Below the pieces are notes generated by a model. That model saw nothing but the letters and a program-made list of their open reading frames with translations. It had not been told where the DNA came from and made no database searches. Source: Haliclona indistincta (Eukaryota; Porifera; Demospongiae; Haplosclerida; Chalinidae). From it: DNA of 64,000 bases. Shown piece after piece: positions 32,071 to 44,930 of this stretch. Every line of letters starts with the position of its first letter. Positions within the stretch are counted from its first letter, which is position 1. The translations under genes were made by a program, and so were the position numbers. The DNA lies in NCBI GenBank assembly GCA_964017065.1, contig OZ024788.1, positions 12,666,845 to 12,730,844 of the forward strand, given 5' to 3'.

Positions 32071-35000
32071 TCATATAATGCTACAGTTGCACACATTAAC
32101 TCACTCTTCTACCCATTCCCGTTTTAACGTGGTCTTGATCAGATCAAGGTGTTTGTAGAACCACTCCCAGAATGTGAAGGTACGAGTACGTAGCTGGTCT
32201 CTACACATCTGCTGGCGAGTGACTGACATCTGCTTGATATCCTCCTCCATCCCTGAGACACACAATGATACATGTACACCATCACAATAACCACACCCAC
32301 CTACACCCAGTAGTTTCCGACCCAGGTAGTCAAGGTTCTAATGAGTGAGACCACGCCCAGTTTGAGCCAGGAAATAATAGCCGAGAGCATCAGCTACTTT
32401 AGGCCATGGTACGACCTCTGGGACTACAAACTGCTCTCGATTCTGCACAAGATAGGGAGAACAGGATTGACTCACACAGAGAAATAATGCTGTACCACTT
32501 CAGCAAAGGCATTGTCCCAGAAGATGGTAGCCTCAGCTGCTGGTTGCTGAGTGACATGGACGATGACTACCACTGGGAGAGATTGGCACTGCACGGACAG
32601 CAAGTAAGTCAAAAACAAGAATACACCAGCTGCATGCCTACCTGAACAGGAACATTCATTCCCCCTCCTGCTATACTGAAGCTCGACCGAAACAGCAAAG
32701 TAAACTTTTCTTCAGTGACAGTCTCAGCCGCCCTCCTCTCTGAGCTCCTCTTAATCTTCTTGAGTTGCATGAAATTGAAGTTGCACTGAAGAGTACCAGT
32801 TTGAGTATTGTACTCCATAGCCTTCTGATTGTTGAGAATTTCACCAGTTGACAACTGGTTGGTGACTCTGAGTTCACAAGAAGAAAGAGAAAATGAAGGC
32901 ATAGCATTGTCTTTACAGTATAATCGCTGTACTGTATGGTAACCTGGATCTATTATTAGGAATATAATAACCTAGCTCATACAGCCTTCTACTATAGTTT
33001 ATGGACAGTAAATACATAAATAAACGTGTTACCCAAATAAGCATAATTTTACGAGCCTTTGAATAAGCACGTGAACATAAAAAATGCTGAAGTGTAGAAT
33101 CAAGCAGCCAAAATGGTCCCAACAGGATAAAGCCGATACACATAGTGAACCTAGCTGACATTTAAACTAACACCAAAATTGCTCGAAAACACTGTAGCCC
33201 ATAGGGTGGCTGTATACCACCATCATGCAGACAAGTGTGATGGACGAAGGAAGTCTACACGAAAGAGTCAGTGCATGATATCAGTTTTGAACCACGACTG
33301 TATGTTTTATAATTCAAATCTTTCTACACATAGATTTGTCCGCCATAGGGAAAAAGTACCAAAGGTGCAGATGCCTTGCTCACACTAAGTTATGGATGTC
33401 ATGTTAAAATGAGTACTGAAGGAATGTCTCAGACGAGGTTTTGTTATCACAAGTACACCACATCTCACTCTCATATTGAAGTACACAGACTGATTCCCAT
33501 TCCAGTACAAGTGCAGTATGAACTGTATACACACACTCGCCTTGTGTACATGGAATGGTCCTGCTTGTGTCACATGATCATCATGTGACCCAAGCAATAC
33601 TATAGGACAGCCAGTAAGTCAATGGGTTCACTCTATCACTCATCAACTAGCCGGGCATGACCAAGAGAGAGAGAAATGGGTGCAGTCAGACCTTTTACCT
33701 CTCATCATCGACAAAAATACCAAGATTGACACAACAATAGCTACGACGCATATACCGTAATGTTTGGGATAAACAAATTTCAATTAACTACTAGAAAAGT
33801 CTTTTGAGTGATCAAAATTATTTGAGCAACTATACAAAATTTTACAGCCGCATTTTTCTCCCATACAGTAGCACGCTACATACATATGTTAGTCTGTGTG
33901 ATGATGGATAGTGAGTGACTTACGGTTTGTTAGGATCAGCAGCAAGAGCTCTCGCCTGCTTGTCACTAGAGGAGAGAGAAGAGATAAAAGAGGTTAATAA
34001 GTGCATTGAGCACATGATCAGTAAACTACAGGCATACATGTATGTTACACGAAGATTGTAGGCTTGCTGTACAGAATTGAATATCACTTTATAATAGTTA
34101 CAATGACCTCAGGAGCTGAGAGATGAACTTGTAGCTTGTTACCAACTAGTAATCTGAAGAGAGGACATGGAGAAGGAGAAGATGGGTGCATGAACTACAG
34201 TATTCACCATCGACCATCATCCTCACACTATATCATTTAGTATGCGCACCATGTACAACATGTGTAGCTAGCCTCACCTGACAGTAGCTGAGAACCTGTT
34301 GGCTGTTTTGATAACTTGTGGAGGTTGTTTTTCAAGCACAAAACTCCTGACAATAGACACATTATGAAGGAAGGAATCAAGACACAGTTATATGTATGTA
34401 TGTATGTATGTTTGTATGTACAAAAGAGTGTGAATAAAATAAGAAGACAGTGAATGAGAGCAAGTGGGTGGGTGCACGGGTGAGTGAATGAGTGAGTGAG
34501 AGAGTGTGTTAGTCAAGTGAGTGACAGATGTTACTTACTTGCCTCTGGCATACCGTCCACATATCCAGCCCACATGTGCATGTTACTACTAACATGAATG
34601 GTTTGGGTATGAGGATCAGGCTCGTACCTGTTGTTTACTGTGAGGATAAGAAACTAGCTAAAGTTGGTATCTAACACGCCAGAGTAATAACTCACACTGA
34701 GGAGTCGCCATATCTCAAGAGGTAGTCACACAGTATCAGCATGTAATGGCGACCATGATCAAGATCAGATCTAGACAGGGGATCAGAGAAGAAAGGTTAT
34801 GCGAAGAATCCCACAGGAATGGGTTGAGCTACTAAATACATTAATACATTACTAGATGAGCTCCACCTACTATCAGCTGACAGTGCAGTACTGCTCAGTC
34901 TCAGTTGGAACACTCAGTACCAAACCATCACAATCAACTCGATCAATTGACTGATCATCACATCATATCATCAGATAATCACACTAACACACTATTATTG

Positions 35001-35094
35001 TTTGACTCGATCTCTTCACTAAGAATGGACTATGGTGAGCCTGAGCAGCTGGTTTACAAACACTTTTCATCTTCTTGGCTTCCCGCTTTAGCAA

Positions 35095-35144
35095 TAGTCT
35101 CGCGTAGCCAGACCCGATAGAAAGGGTCTGGCTACGCGAGACTA
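35095..35144. mobile_element. perfect 50-bp hairpin (miniature inverted repeat)
   Basis: A 21-bp perfect stem (TAGTCTCGCGTAGCCAGACC plus C, and its exact complement) encloses the loop GATAGAAA. It lies between STAT B and the 3' end of the death-domain gene. Confidence 0.9.
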
Positions 35145-35529
35145 CTTTAGCAAGTGTACGGCAGTATGCTCTTCTGTTGCTATGAGGCAAGCGTATACCT
35201 GATGATACTGCGATGAATCTCGTGCCTAGGTGATTGTCTGAAGTAGTGTTTCAGTAGAGAAGGCGACACCGTCAGAGGGTACAAAATTTAAACCAGCTAC
35301 AGTTCAAACGTAGAGAACGATTTGCTAGCTCAGCACCATGCTGGATAGGCGTGTCTGGGTGAGACATAATTGGAATACATTGACATTATGAAAAATGCGC
35401 GGGAATTGTTGTTGAACTAGGTAGCTGTGAGGAGTAAGAACTAACTCCACAATAATAATCAAATTGATGAATTTGAATAATACAACAAAAATTGGAGACT
35501 GCAATAGTTGCATCTGACACGGAGCAGCT

Positions 35530-38500
35530 TTATCTGAGAAAGAGATGAGTGAGTGGGTGAGTGAGTCAACTCTGCTTGTTGGTAGCTTACCTTTGTCCAA
35601 TGAGCTCAGCAAGTGCACCCAGATCAGCATCTTTGAGACACTCTATCAAGTGTTGATAAGTACGAGTAGGTGCATCACTTGTCAGCCATTTCCGGATGAT
35701 AGCTTCTATGACACTCTCAGCTCCATCGTGGATGTTGTTCTTTTTAAGCAGAGCAACCTCTTCTCCATTCTCATCTTGTAGGAGACACATACCGAATGTT
35801 GTGTAGTCATGAGCAGCAATCTTTTGAACTATCTTCAGCGGTTTACCATCAGCTCCTTTCATTGTCTTCAGCTTGAGTAGAGTGGGAGTGTCACTACCTA
35901 TACACACATGAGACACCATGAGCCATATTGACAGCAGTAGCAGGTATAGTGTTACCATGATCATGAGATGGTGTGTGTCCATCAGATACTGTAGTAGCTA
36001 CTGGTATAATACCATCAGTACTGACAGTAACAACACAGTCACTAACACAACTGATTCAACACATCTCATGACTAACTGATAGAACACTAAAGATATGACT
36101 CACATGACCAGCAATAATAGCAAGTGATAATAGTGAATGAGCTCGCATCAACTGGACCCAGGCCAGGTCAGAATTTTAGACATTTCAGGTTCGTCGGTCT
36201 GGTACGGTCAGGATTTTAGTCACTACCGTCAATGCACGCTGATCGACATACATGCACGCTCTAAAGACAGACCAGCTGATGCTTTGGTAAATACTGCTGT
36301 CGAACATAGCCTTGCATAACAAGAAAACAGCTCCTGCACGACTCCTCTCAATGCAAGTTCAGTTCATGATGTGCTGTTTATCACACCCTATTATTTGAAC
36401 TTTTAGGCTGAGCTCACGTGAGATTAACGACCAGGTTCTCCATGCAGATATGCAGAAATCATTGGAACAATGCTATGATTTTTGTGTATAGTTGAATTAT
36501 TTAAGTTTTATTACTGTAGCTTTTACATAGATGTTTGTTCACACTATAAAGTTCTACAACTTGTCTACAACCGCAGTTTAACGACAAACTCATGCATGCA
36601 TGGCTGGTTATTATAGGCAAAACATGCATTGTACACCAGACTGTCATTCATTTTTTCTATCCCAATTAATATTAATAATCACTGTGACAGGTTATTGCTG
36701 ATATGGTTGGTTGTGCATGAGCATGTGTGCATATTATACCTTTGTACTTGCAAGAGGGTTGCTCTTCATGATTACCGCTGACTTTTAGAGACGGAGTATT
36801 GACTAGCTCCTATAAAATTAAAAAAATTGATTTTAACCAACTAGAGAATAATTGTATTCACTTACTGTAGCACTAAACCAACACTTGTGTTTATTCTCCA
36901 GATTAACTGGTCCATTTTTACAGCTTTTCTCAGAACAAATGACACTATGTGGTCTGTCCTTTGTCGCACAACGAGCTGGATGAGGACATTGACCTGATTG
37001 TATAGAGTGAGGGCAGTAGAACCCAGATTTCCAATTCATTTTTCGCGTGTGAGGATAAAATTTCAAAACTTCAACGAAACACGTCCATAGTTCATCGAAG
37101 CATTTTGGGATTAAAGATGGTTTAATAGGCTTAGAATCAGTACCCAAATGAATACTAATCTCGAGGTGTGCGGAGAGAAAGCGCAACTCAACTTCTAGGA
37201 CTTCCTCAGCTGGGAGATGAAAGTAAAAGCGAATATAGTTTCTATATCGTGGGCTCTCAGCCAGTGTCCAGTTACTGCTTTGAGACAGTTTGACTACTGT
37301 GGCTGGAAAAGATCCAATAGGAACATATTCTGTTTCTGGTATGAGCAAAATAGGAGAATAGGTGAGACTATCAAGAAGATCACAGTCTCGAGAGCGATCA
37401 TCAACCCCTTGGTCAGGACGAAGAAGGCAAGGAAGAAAGTAGAAATGCTTTTCAGCACAATCTAATTGAGAATTTTCATAAAGAATATATCGTGACTTAA
37501 GTAGTTCAACAATCTCTTCAGTTGGAATTTTGTCAGGTGACTGGCTTTTGCATACTTTCTTCATCAGGCGATGAGGAATTTCTCCGGTGCGACGCATTTT
37601 CTCAGCTACTTCTTGCTCACCTTTGGCACCAAATGCAGTTGCAAAAAGGTCTGCAGGCGGTCGCATAACCAGGTTGGTGTTAACAATGACTCGCTGACCA
37701 ATCTTCAAGCCACGATAATGGAGAATAGTACCAAACCTGTCATGCAGATACTGGAGGACACCACCCTCCTTGACGAGGTCTTCTCTGACAATGCCACAAC
37801 GCTCTGCTAGCTCAATACAATCTTCCAAACTGCACCATCCTGGAGTGGGGTCGTATTTAATGCGTAGAACTAGATACAACAGCAAAGTAGCTGTAGGGAC
37901 TGCCTCAGACTCGAATCGATTGTGAACAGTGTCCGAAATTAGTTTTCGCAGACCCTTAATATCACTGGGGTCGCTGCTGACATTATTCAACAGATATGTG
38001 TATCTCTTTTCCCCTGAGTCATTGACTGATGAGCACAGCTTGCTGTCTTCAATAAACGTGGCAAAATTATCCCGAACGAATTGTTCGCATCTCTGAATAT
38101 CGGCCTCACTACACTCGTCGATGTGAGTGCCAATAAGAATAGTTGGTAACTGGCTGTGATCTTTATTCGATTGGAGTAATGAGATACTGTGAAGAGCACG
38201 CTGTATAATCGCTTTGATGGTAATTTCAGACTTGTACTGTATGGGAGCGGGGCCACTATCGTCTCGGTATATTATCGTGTAGGGAGAGTCCAGGTCTTGA
38301 GACATGTTGAAAAAAATTAGGTTTAATGCCTGACCGTGCAGTAAGAGAGGTAAAATTTCATGAAATTCTGGTTGTCCTCCAAGATCAACAATGTGGAGAA
38401 GAGTGAATTTATCATCTTTAAGATATTCTCTGATTCCCACCCAATCTTGCTTTTTGATCAGCGAAAGAACAGTTGTAGTGATTTCATCTTCTTTAGGGTA

Positions 38501-41500
38501 ATCATCTCTAGTGTGAGTAGATGAAAAATTACTGGAGGATGTTGGGATCGAAGAACTGACAGAGTCTGACTCAGTATTGGATCCATTGTCATCTTCATCA
38601 TCTACTTTCATCGTCAAAGTTGCATTCTGTTGTAAGGTACTATCATTAATGCTGGATTGCGTGTTGAGAATGCAGCTACATAGTGCTTGACACTGTTGAC
38701 TCAACCCTTGACTTTTCCATCCTTCATTTATGAGCACAGACGATTGTTCAGTATTACGATACAGCTGTACTGTCAATGGTGCATCAATACCTGTGCTAGG
38801 AACCATTTCGTCAGGCGATAAGTACTCAATTTCTCCTGTGAGACGACGTCGGGTGGTAGTTTTGCCAACACGAGAAGGACCAATAAGATATGACTTGAGT
38901 GAGAGAATGTCCACACTACCTTGTTGGTCAATATGCTCCTTTACAACAACAAAATTAGTCAGAGCAGCATCTGTACGATAGAAATGTATACATTTAAAGC
39001 TGGTTCACATAAAATTATTTCGCGTTCGATCTGGTGATGGTCAATTTGGAGTCATTTATTACATCTGAAATCTGCCCCATAACTACAGCACCGCCTTATG
39101 ACTATTAATTTTTATACACCCACACAACGGGATATATACAAGTTAATATGCCCGTTAATAAGAGCCATTTCTTCAAGCAGTAAATTTCATGATTGGGTAA
39201 CTAGCTACCAGTGTTCTCGCTAGGCTTTTTTCTGGTGGTGCTGCACCACTTGGTTTTCACAATTTTTACTGCAATCCCAGTGATGATTATCAGATTTTTG
39301 GTAATTTTGTCTGATCAAGAGCAATAATGGTTGATTTATACCAACTGTTTTGACCTCCAAACCACAGCACATGTAGATGATAATGATATTCACATTGAGT
39401 GAATTGACAATATGTGATTATGTTTGGCTTGCACCACTTGGTTTTCAAATCCTAGCGAGAACACTGCTAGCTACCAACTCTTGCTACCATATACTAAAGT
39501 GCAATCGTTAAGTGCCTTGTTCATTTGTATAAGTCGCAGAGTCAAGTTCTATGCATAATTTTATAGGAATGTCCTCAAAAATAACACTCAATTTTGAAAC
39601 AAAAAGTAAAATGAGAATGTACAATGTATAAGCATCGCCATGATTGCTAAATTTAGCTCAAGTCAATGACATCATTAGTTACTATACATGGAATGGAAAG
39701 GTGATGTTGCTATTTATAGAAATGAGGGGTGTGGTTACTGATGAGGCAATCCATGCAGTACATGTAGGAGACTTATTATTGAGTTATTTTCACTAACCAA
39801 GTGTTTTCGAAGTGTCCTGTGGAGGTTCTGGACTATTTGATGTGATGGAATAATGTATCCTGTTCGCTGTTTGCATGTATAGAAGTTCACTACTTTTATT
39901 ATGACAATATTATCAATGACTCACCTTCTGGTTGAGGATAGCGGATGAAAAAGCTGCTTGGAGGTGGTATACCATTAACAGTTACTTTGTGAAGTAATCG
40001 TTGAAAGTCTCTTCCAGGAAGCAGCTGTAACTCATATGAGCAGTGAGGAATCCTACGACCAGCTTCGAACTTGCTAACATCATCATTAGTGATCTGTTAT
40101 AAAAGCACATAGTTACTCTAACCAACTTAGGTAAAACACTAGCTAACCTGTGCAGGAGATACTAATGGTAGTATCTTCCATGGATCTATTGTTTGTTCTT
40201 CTAGATCCAGTTGTATAATAGTGCTGCTACTAAACAAGATTGTAAAACTAGTACTGTAGTCTTTGCTCCATCCTTGGTAGTCTTTCAACACTTTCTGTAA
40301 CAGAATTATTATTAATAGTATACATATCCGCCATCTAATCATTTCAGTGCTGCTATAATTATATAGACAATAATGACATGTGCATATGTAGGGACGACTA
40401 CATTTTAAGATAGTGACTGCAATGGGCTGAAACCATCAATAATACTGACCTTTAGACACAGTTCAAGGTCTTTTACCACTACAAAGTGGAAATCAGCCAC
40501 TAGTTGTGGAGTAGGCATTTGTTCTCTGTAGAACATGTGAGTTGTGCACTTCAAGTCTGTATCATCTGATGCTGTTTCTCCGATCATTGAGAATTGCTTC
40601 AGTTTGACAGCTCCATACTGAGTGTGAGGGTTGAACACTCCCTCTCTCTCCCTGAACCTGTAGGGTAGGACCTCCTGTGTACACTTGGCAATAATGAATC
40701 TACATGAGGAAAGTTGTTCCTCAGTCTTGATGGCAGCACAATGCTGTATGTTGACAGCCACCTCCTTGTGAAACACCTCACTGCATGTGACAGCATAGAT
40801 AGAACTGATCAATCGTCTGTTCTCAGGGAACTGGAACTGGCCTCCTAGAATAATCTTTACACCCACAATGGCAGTCACTCCAGGAGGAAGGGCTCCTTCA
40901 GGGACCTCAATATAGAACCCATAGCCAGGCCACTCTAGTTTCTGAGGCTTGTCTCCCACAACCTCAAATACAGTCTCTCCATGTACATCTACTCCACGCA
41001 GGAAACCTGTACATCATTCAGACATCATTCGTAAAATCAGTTCTAAATGATATTGATCATATAGCTTACCTGATTCTTGTTTAGATAATTTCCCAAGCCT
41101 CTCGGCCTCTCTCTTCAGTGTGATGGTGGTTGGTTGTTCTACTCCAGTGAGGGTGACAGGTAGAGTGAGATCAGGAGTTGTGCCATCATCATCATCAGCT
41201 CTCAGTATTATCTCAAAGTATGGTGGGTAATTATTTCCAGTATACTGCTCCACTGATGATCTAGTTACCTAATATTGATAATTGAAATGCATGCATGCTT
41301 GTGTGTATGTGTTTACCTCACTATTCCATTCACAAATCACCTCCCATCTTTCAAAATAAGGAACTTTAGAAAGTTTGATAGGAGTGACGCTATCCATGAA
41401 TTGAATATCTGCAGATTTCCCCATGCTTGCATTTGCAGAATCCATCATGTAGAATTCTTTCATATTCTATGCATAAGTATTATAACATACATGTATAATA

Positions 41501-43907
41501 ATAATTATTATTTATTATAATATTATCTTGTGTACAGATTAGCCAACAATTTATAATCACAAGAAATACAATTGAGAATCAGAATTAATACAACACGTGG
41601 AGTTACAGATAAATAGGTACACATCAAAGTAGTAAACAGACTGTTCTAACTTAGCACGTACTAGCTACGTAATTAATTATTCATACCGTACATACACAAA
41701 GGTCACCAAATTATTACGCACAATACTTAACTCACTTCATAATATGCTTTGGTACAAAATGCTAGTGTTACTCTCCATTTATTCAACCTTTGTCTGTGAT
41801 AAAACACTTGACAGAGACACTCCATGCTGTCAGTCGAGCCTTAAATGAATCATGGAATAAATTTATTATGCACCATATAAAAGCTGTTTAATATAATAAA
41901 TATTATCACGCGATGAGTCATAACTAATACAAAATACATTGAATCAGTTTAATAGTTCTGACTCATCTCTGGCTAATAACCAACGTGTGACATCACAAAA
42001 AGCCATTAACTAGCAAGATATGGCGGTCAGAAAACAGCTCTCTAGCAGAGAACAGTCGCGTTTGTCGACGTGCGTATTTCTACAGACTCTGCGCAAGTTC
42101 TAAAGTAAAGATGAATGTGTTGGCCATGCAATGATCTTGGACCATAACTCCCAGAGAATCGGATTTTCCTAACCTAACACTTTGACCACTGGAAAAAGCC
42201 ATTTTTCCCTCGCTGTCGACGAAGTAACACGGTTCGGGACCAAATTGTCGGTTCACAGGTAAGTGGCCAGAGTGAGAGTCTTACTTCAGCGTTAAGAAAT
42301 CTTAACTACCAGCGGTTTGAAAAATCCTAACCTAACGGTGTCTTTCCAGTCAGTCATATATTCCGCCATTTTGTGTCACGTGGGTGTCACCTGACGAGAA
42401 GCCTTATAAATTAGGGTGATCAGTAAGGAAAGGAGATCATAATAATATATGCAACATGTCTCTAGGTCTGTTCCTTCCATAGATATGGACCATTATGTCA
42501 AGAATTCACTTTTCTACTCTCTTCGTGTGTTCCACTGTATATTGTCTCTGCGGTCATCTTCTAAATGTTATAAAACTTGACTATTATCACAAAACAGTTC
42601 ACTCGCTGACGTTGTTCACATAATTTAGCCATGTATGCCGGTATGCGTGAAAGCCATAAATTATTCTGTTTCATAATGACATTCACGGCATGCATCACCA
42701 GTGCATGTCCCCAAGAATCCTGGTCAAAAGTAAATTTTGTGCTGCTTTGGCAAGCAAAAATTAATAGGCTTGAATTCAAGACCTCAAAATCACTCTCAGA
42801 GAGGACCTAAAACTTTTTTATTTCTGGGTTATTCCCAAAATTTGACACATTGAAAACTGATGCACGTACACATAGAAACATCTCGCTGGTTAACACATCT
42901 CCACAGTTGTGACAGTAGTACATATTATTATTTGATATTAAAGTATGGTGTAAGTTACCTAATTGACTCTCTGTTGTATGGCGACTTGTAGCTCTGCCAG
43001 ATGACTCTACTGGTTTGCAAATGAAAAACAAATCATAAATAAATGAACAGGCCCATATCTAACTATTGTACCCACAAACAATACAGTAGACTATTGCACT
43101 TGGTACAAATTTTACACATAGCAAGCTGTATTTATAATTATGTCTTCTTACCGGCAGCTGGGGCTTTGCTACCACTGGTTGTAGAGTGTGGTGGATTGTT
43201 GGATGCTTTCTCTTTCATCCATTTTCTTATGCCAGAAACGGTTTCTTGCTCACCGATTGTCTCAAGAGCAATAATGATAGTATCCCATGTATACGGAAGT
43301 TTCTGCTCCTTCTTCCATTGATCGAACACTTTACTGTAGAGTCGCTGGTGATCTTTGTTCTGCTGCTCGAATGCATCCAGCATTGATGTATCGATATTCA
43401 ACTGAATGCCTACTTCGTACCACTTGGTTGGTGTCTTTCTAGCAACGTGAATCATCAGGTCAGCCATAGTAGGAGGCTGAGAAGAAACCACTGCAGAGTC
43501 TCCTGTACATTAACAATAATATTATTACATGCATGGACAAATCAATGAATACCTATAGGAACAGCTGATGGGCGGTTAACTGATGCTTGTGCAGACACAG
43601 AGCTGGTGTTATCTGTAGTATACGATCCAGTCACCATCTGCATCACTTTTTCTTCTAGATCTATTAGACCACACGTTCTGAACACTTGACACAATCGCTT
43701 GTATGTGGCCGCTCTTCCTCCTAGATTTTGCTTCCATTTTCTCAGCATTGCAATCTTCTGGGCAGGCACAGAATGAGGATTGGACCCTAATATAGCAATC
43801 TCATCAGCTTCTAGTAGTCCCAGGAAAGGAGAGACTGCTCGCCAATCAGCAATCAGCGCGGCAATTTGAGGCAAATGCTCGTCTGAGCAGGGTCTGTCAG
43901 CAGCCAT
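35530..43907 (-). CDS. DD-DD-ZU5-UPA-Roc-COR-DD protein (ROCO family)
   Basis: Thirteen exons: 43553-43907, 43152-43502, 42959-43009, 41736-41839, 41317-41466, 41070-41268, 40450-41006, 40148-40294, 39925-40093, 36866-38970, 36776-36809, 35591-35897, 35530-35533. All have GT/AG ends and matching phases; 4533 nt gives 1510 residues. Domains: death domains at about 12-95 and 128-215; unassigned 236-403; ZU5 about 410-505 (GYGFYIEVPEGALPPG); UPA-like to about 690; Roc GTPase with P-loop GPSRVGKTT (724-732), DLGGQPE (889) and THID (975); COR to about 1340; a Cys/His-rich patch; C-terminal death domain about 1408-1505. No signal peptide or membrane segment. Family knowledge: UNC5 and PIDD use ZU5-UPA-DD, DAPK1 uses Roc-COR-DD. 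Inferred role: cytosolic GTP-regulated scaffold for death-fold signalling. The Roc domain has an unusual acidic/Ser-rich insert between P-loop and DLGG. The start is ATGGCTGCTGAC; an upstream in-frame extension is unsupported. Confidence 0.87.
39209..39466. mobile_element. hAT-type MITE (258 bp) in an intron
   Basis: The ends read CAGTGTTCTCGCTAGG and its complement. It is flanked by an exact 8-bp duplication CTAGCTAC (39201-39208 and 39467-39474), the hAT signature. It sits in the intron between the UPA exon (39925-40093) and the Roc exon (36866-38970). Confidence 0.93.
39585..39755 (-). pseudogene. STAT 3'-end fragment inside the ROCO gene intron
   Basis: About 170 bp matches the 3' flank and last codons of STAT copies B (29990-30165) and C (44515-44690), including the TTACTGATGAGG stop region. 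No other STAT sequence adjoins it. It is in the same orientation as the other STAT copies. Confidence 0.85.
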
Positions 43908-44499
43908 AATTTTCGCCCGCCCAATGCGATATGCAAAACCACGAGCCCCACCCACCAGTCAGGAAAGAGAGATGGTGTGTTTTCGGCTCCGTACAGTGTT
44001 AGATAGCCACAGCCATGCATGTGATAAAAATAGTAATTAATGTGAAAGTCTGGAGAGTACATTAGAGCAAGCCCAAGAGTAGTGTACCTTATAGCAGGAA
44101 TTCTTTACGTGAGAAAAGTTTGTGAATAAAAATTATTTTGATTATTATTTTCATGACTGTGTCTTGTGTGGGCTAAACATTAATTAGAACGTTCATCTTT
44201 AAAACTTTCTTGTTAGCTAGTTGTACATTTCAAATGTATCATGCACAGCAGCTGGTAGAATTCCATCAGAGCAGTGTTTACATTAATTTTCATGGGTATT
44301 AACTCACCATGCAAGATTGAAAAGCACTGATGTTTCATGCTCAATATCTGAGGCAGTTAAAGCATCTCTGTGCTACCTAGAATCAATCAGTCCTAGCTAT
44401 ACTACATGTATGTCAACAAGTATAGTCATGGGCAGCTTGGTAGTCGAATTTTTTTAATATCTAAGCGACGCATAATAATTATTTATTTGCACGAATGTC

Positions 44500-44732
44500 A
44501 TCAAAAATAGCACTCAATTTTGAAACAAAAAGTAAAATGAGAATGTACAATGCAATGTATAAGCATCACCATGATTGCTTAATTTAGCTCAAGTCAATGA
44601 CATCATTAGTTACTATAAGTGGAATGGCAAGGTGATGTTGCTATTTATAGAAACGAGGGTGTGGTTACTGATGAGGTAATCCAGTAGGATCAAAGGCAGC
44701 AGAGAACTCTTCTCCAGTGCCATTCTCCAGGG

Positions 44733-44802
<70 letters not shown>

Positions 44803-44805
44803 AGG

Positions 44806-44857
<52 letters not shown>

Positions 44858-44882
44858 AGGGGGAGAGAGAGAGAGAGAGAGG

Positions 44883-44930
<48 letters not shown>

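Noticed and set aside
32406..32645. Plus-strand 79-codon frame, repeated at 45267-45545
   Set aside because: Antisense of the STAT DNA-binding and linker exons; conserved only because those exons are duplicated.
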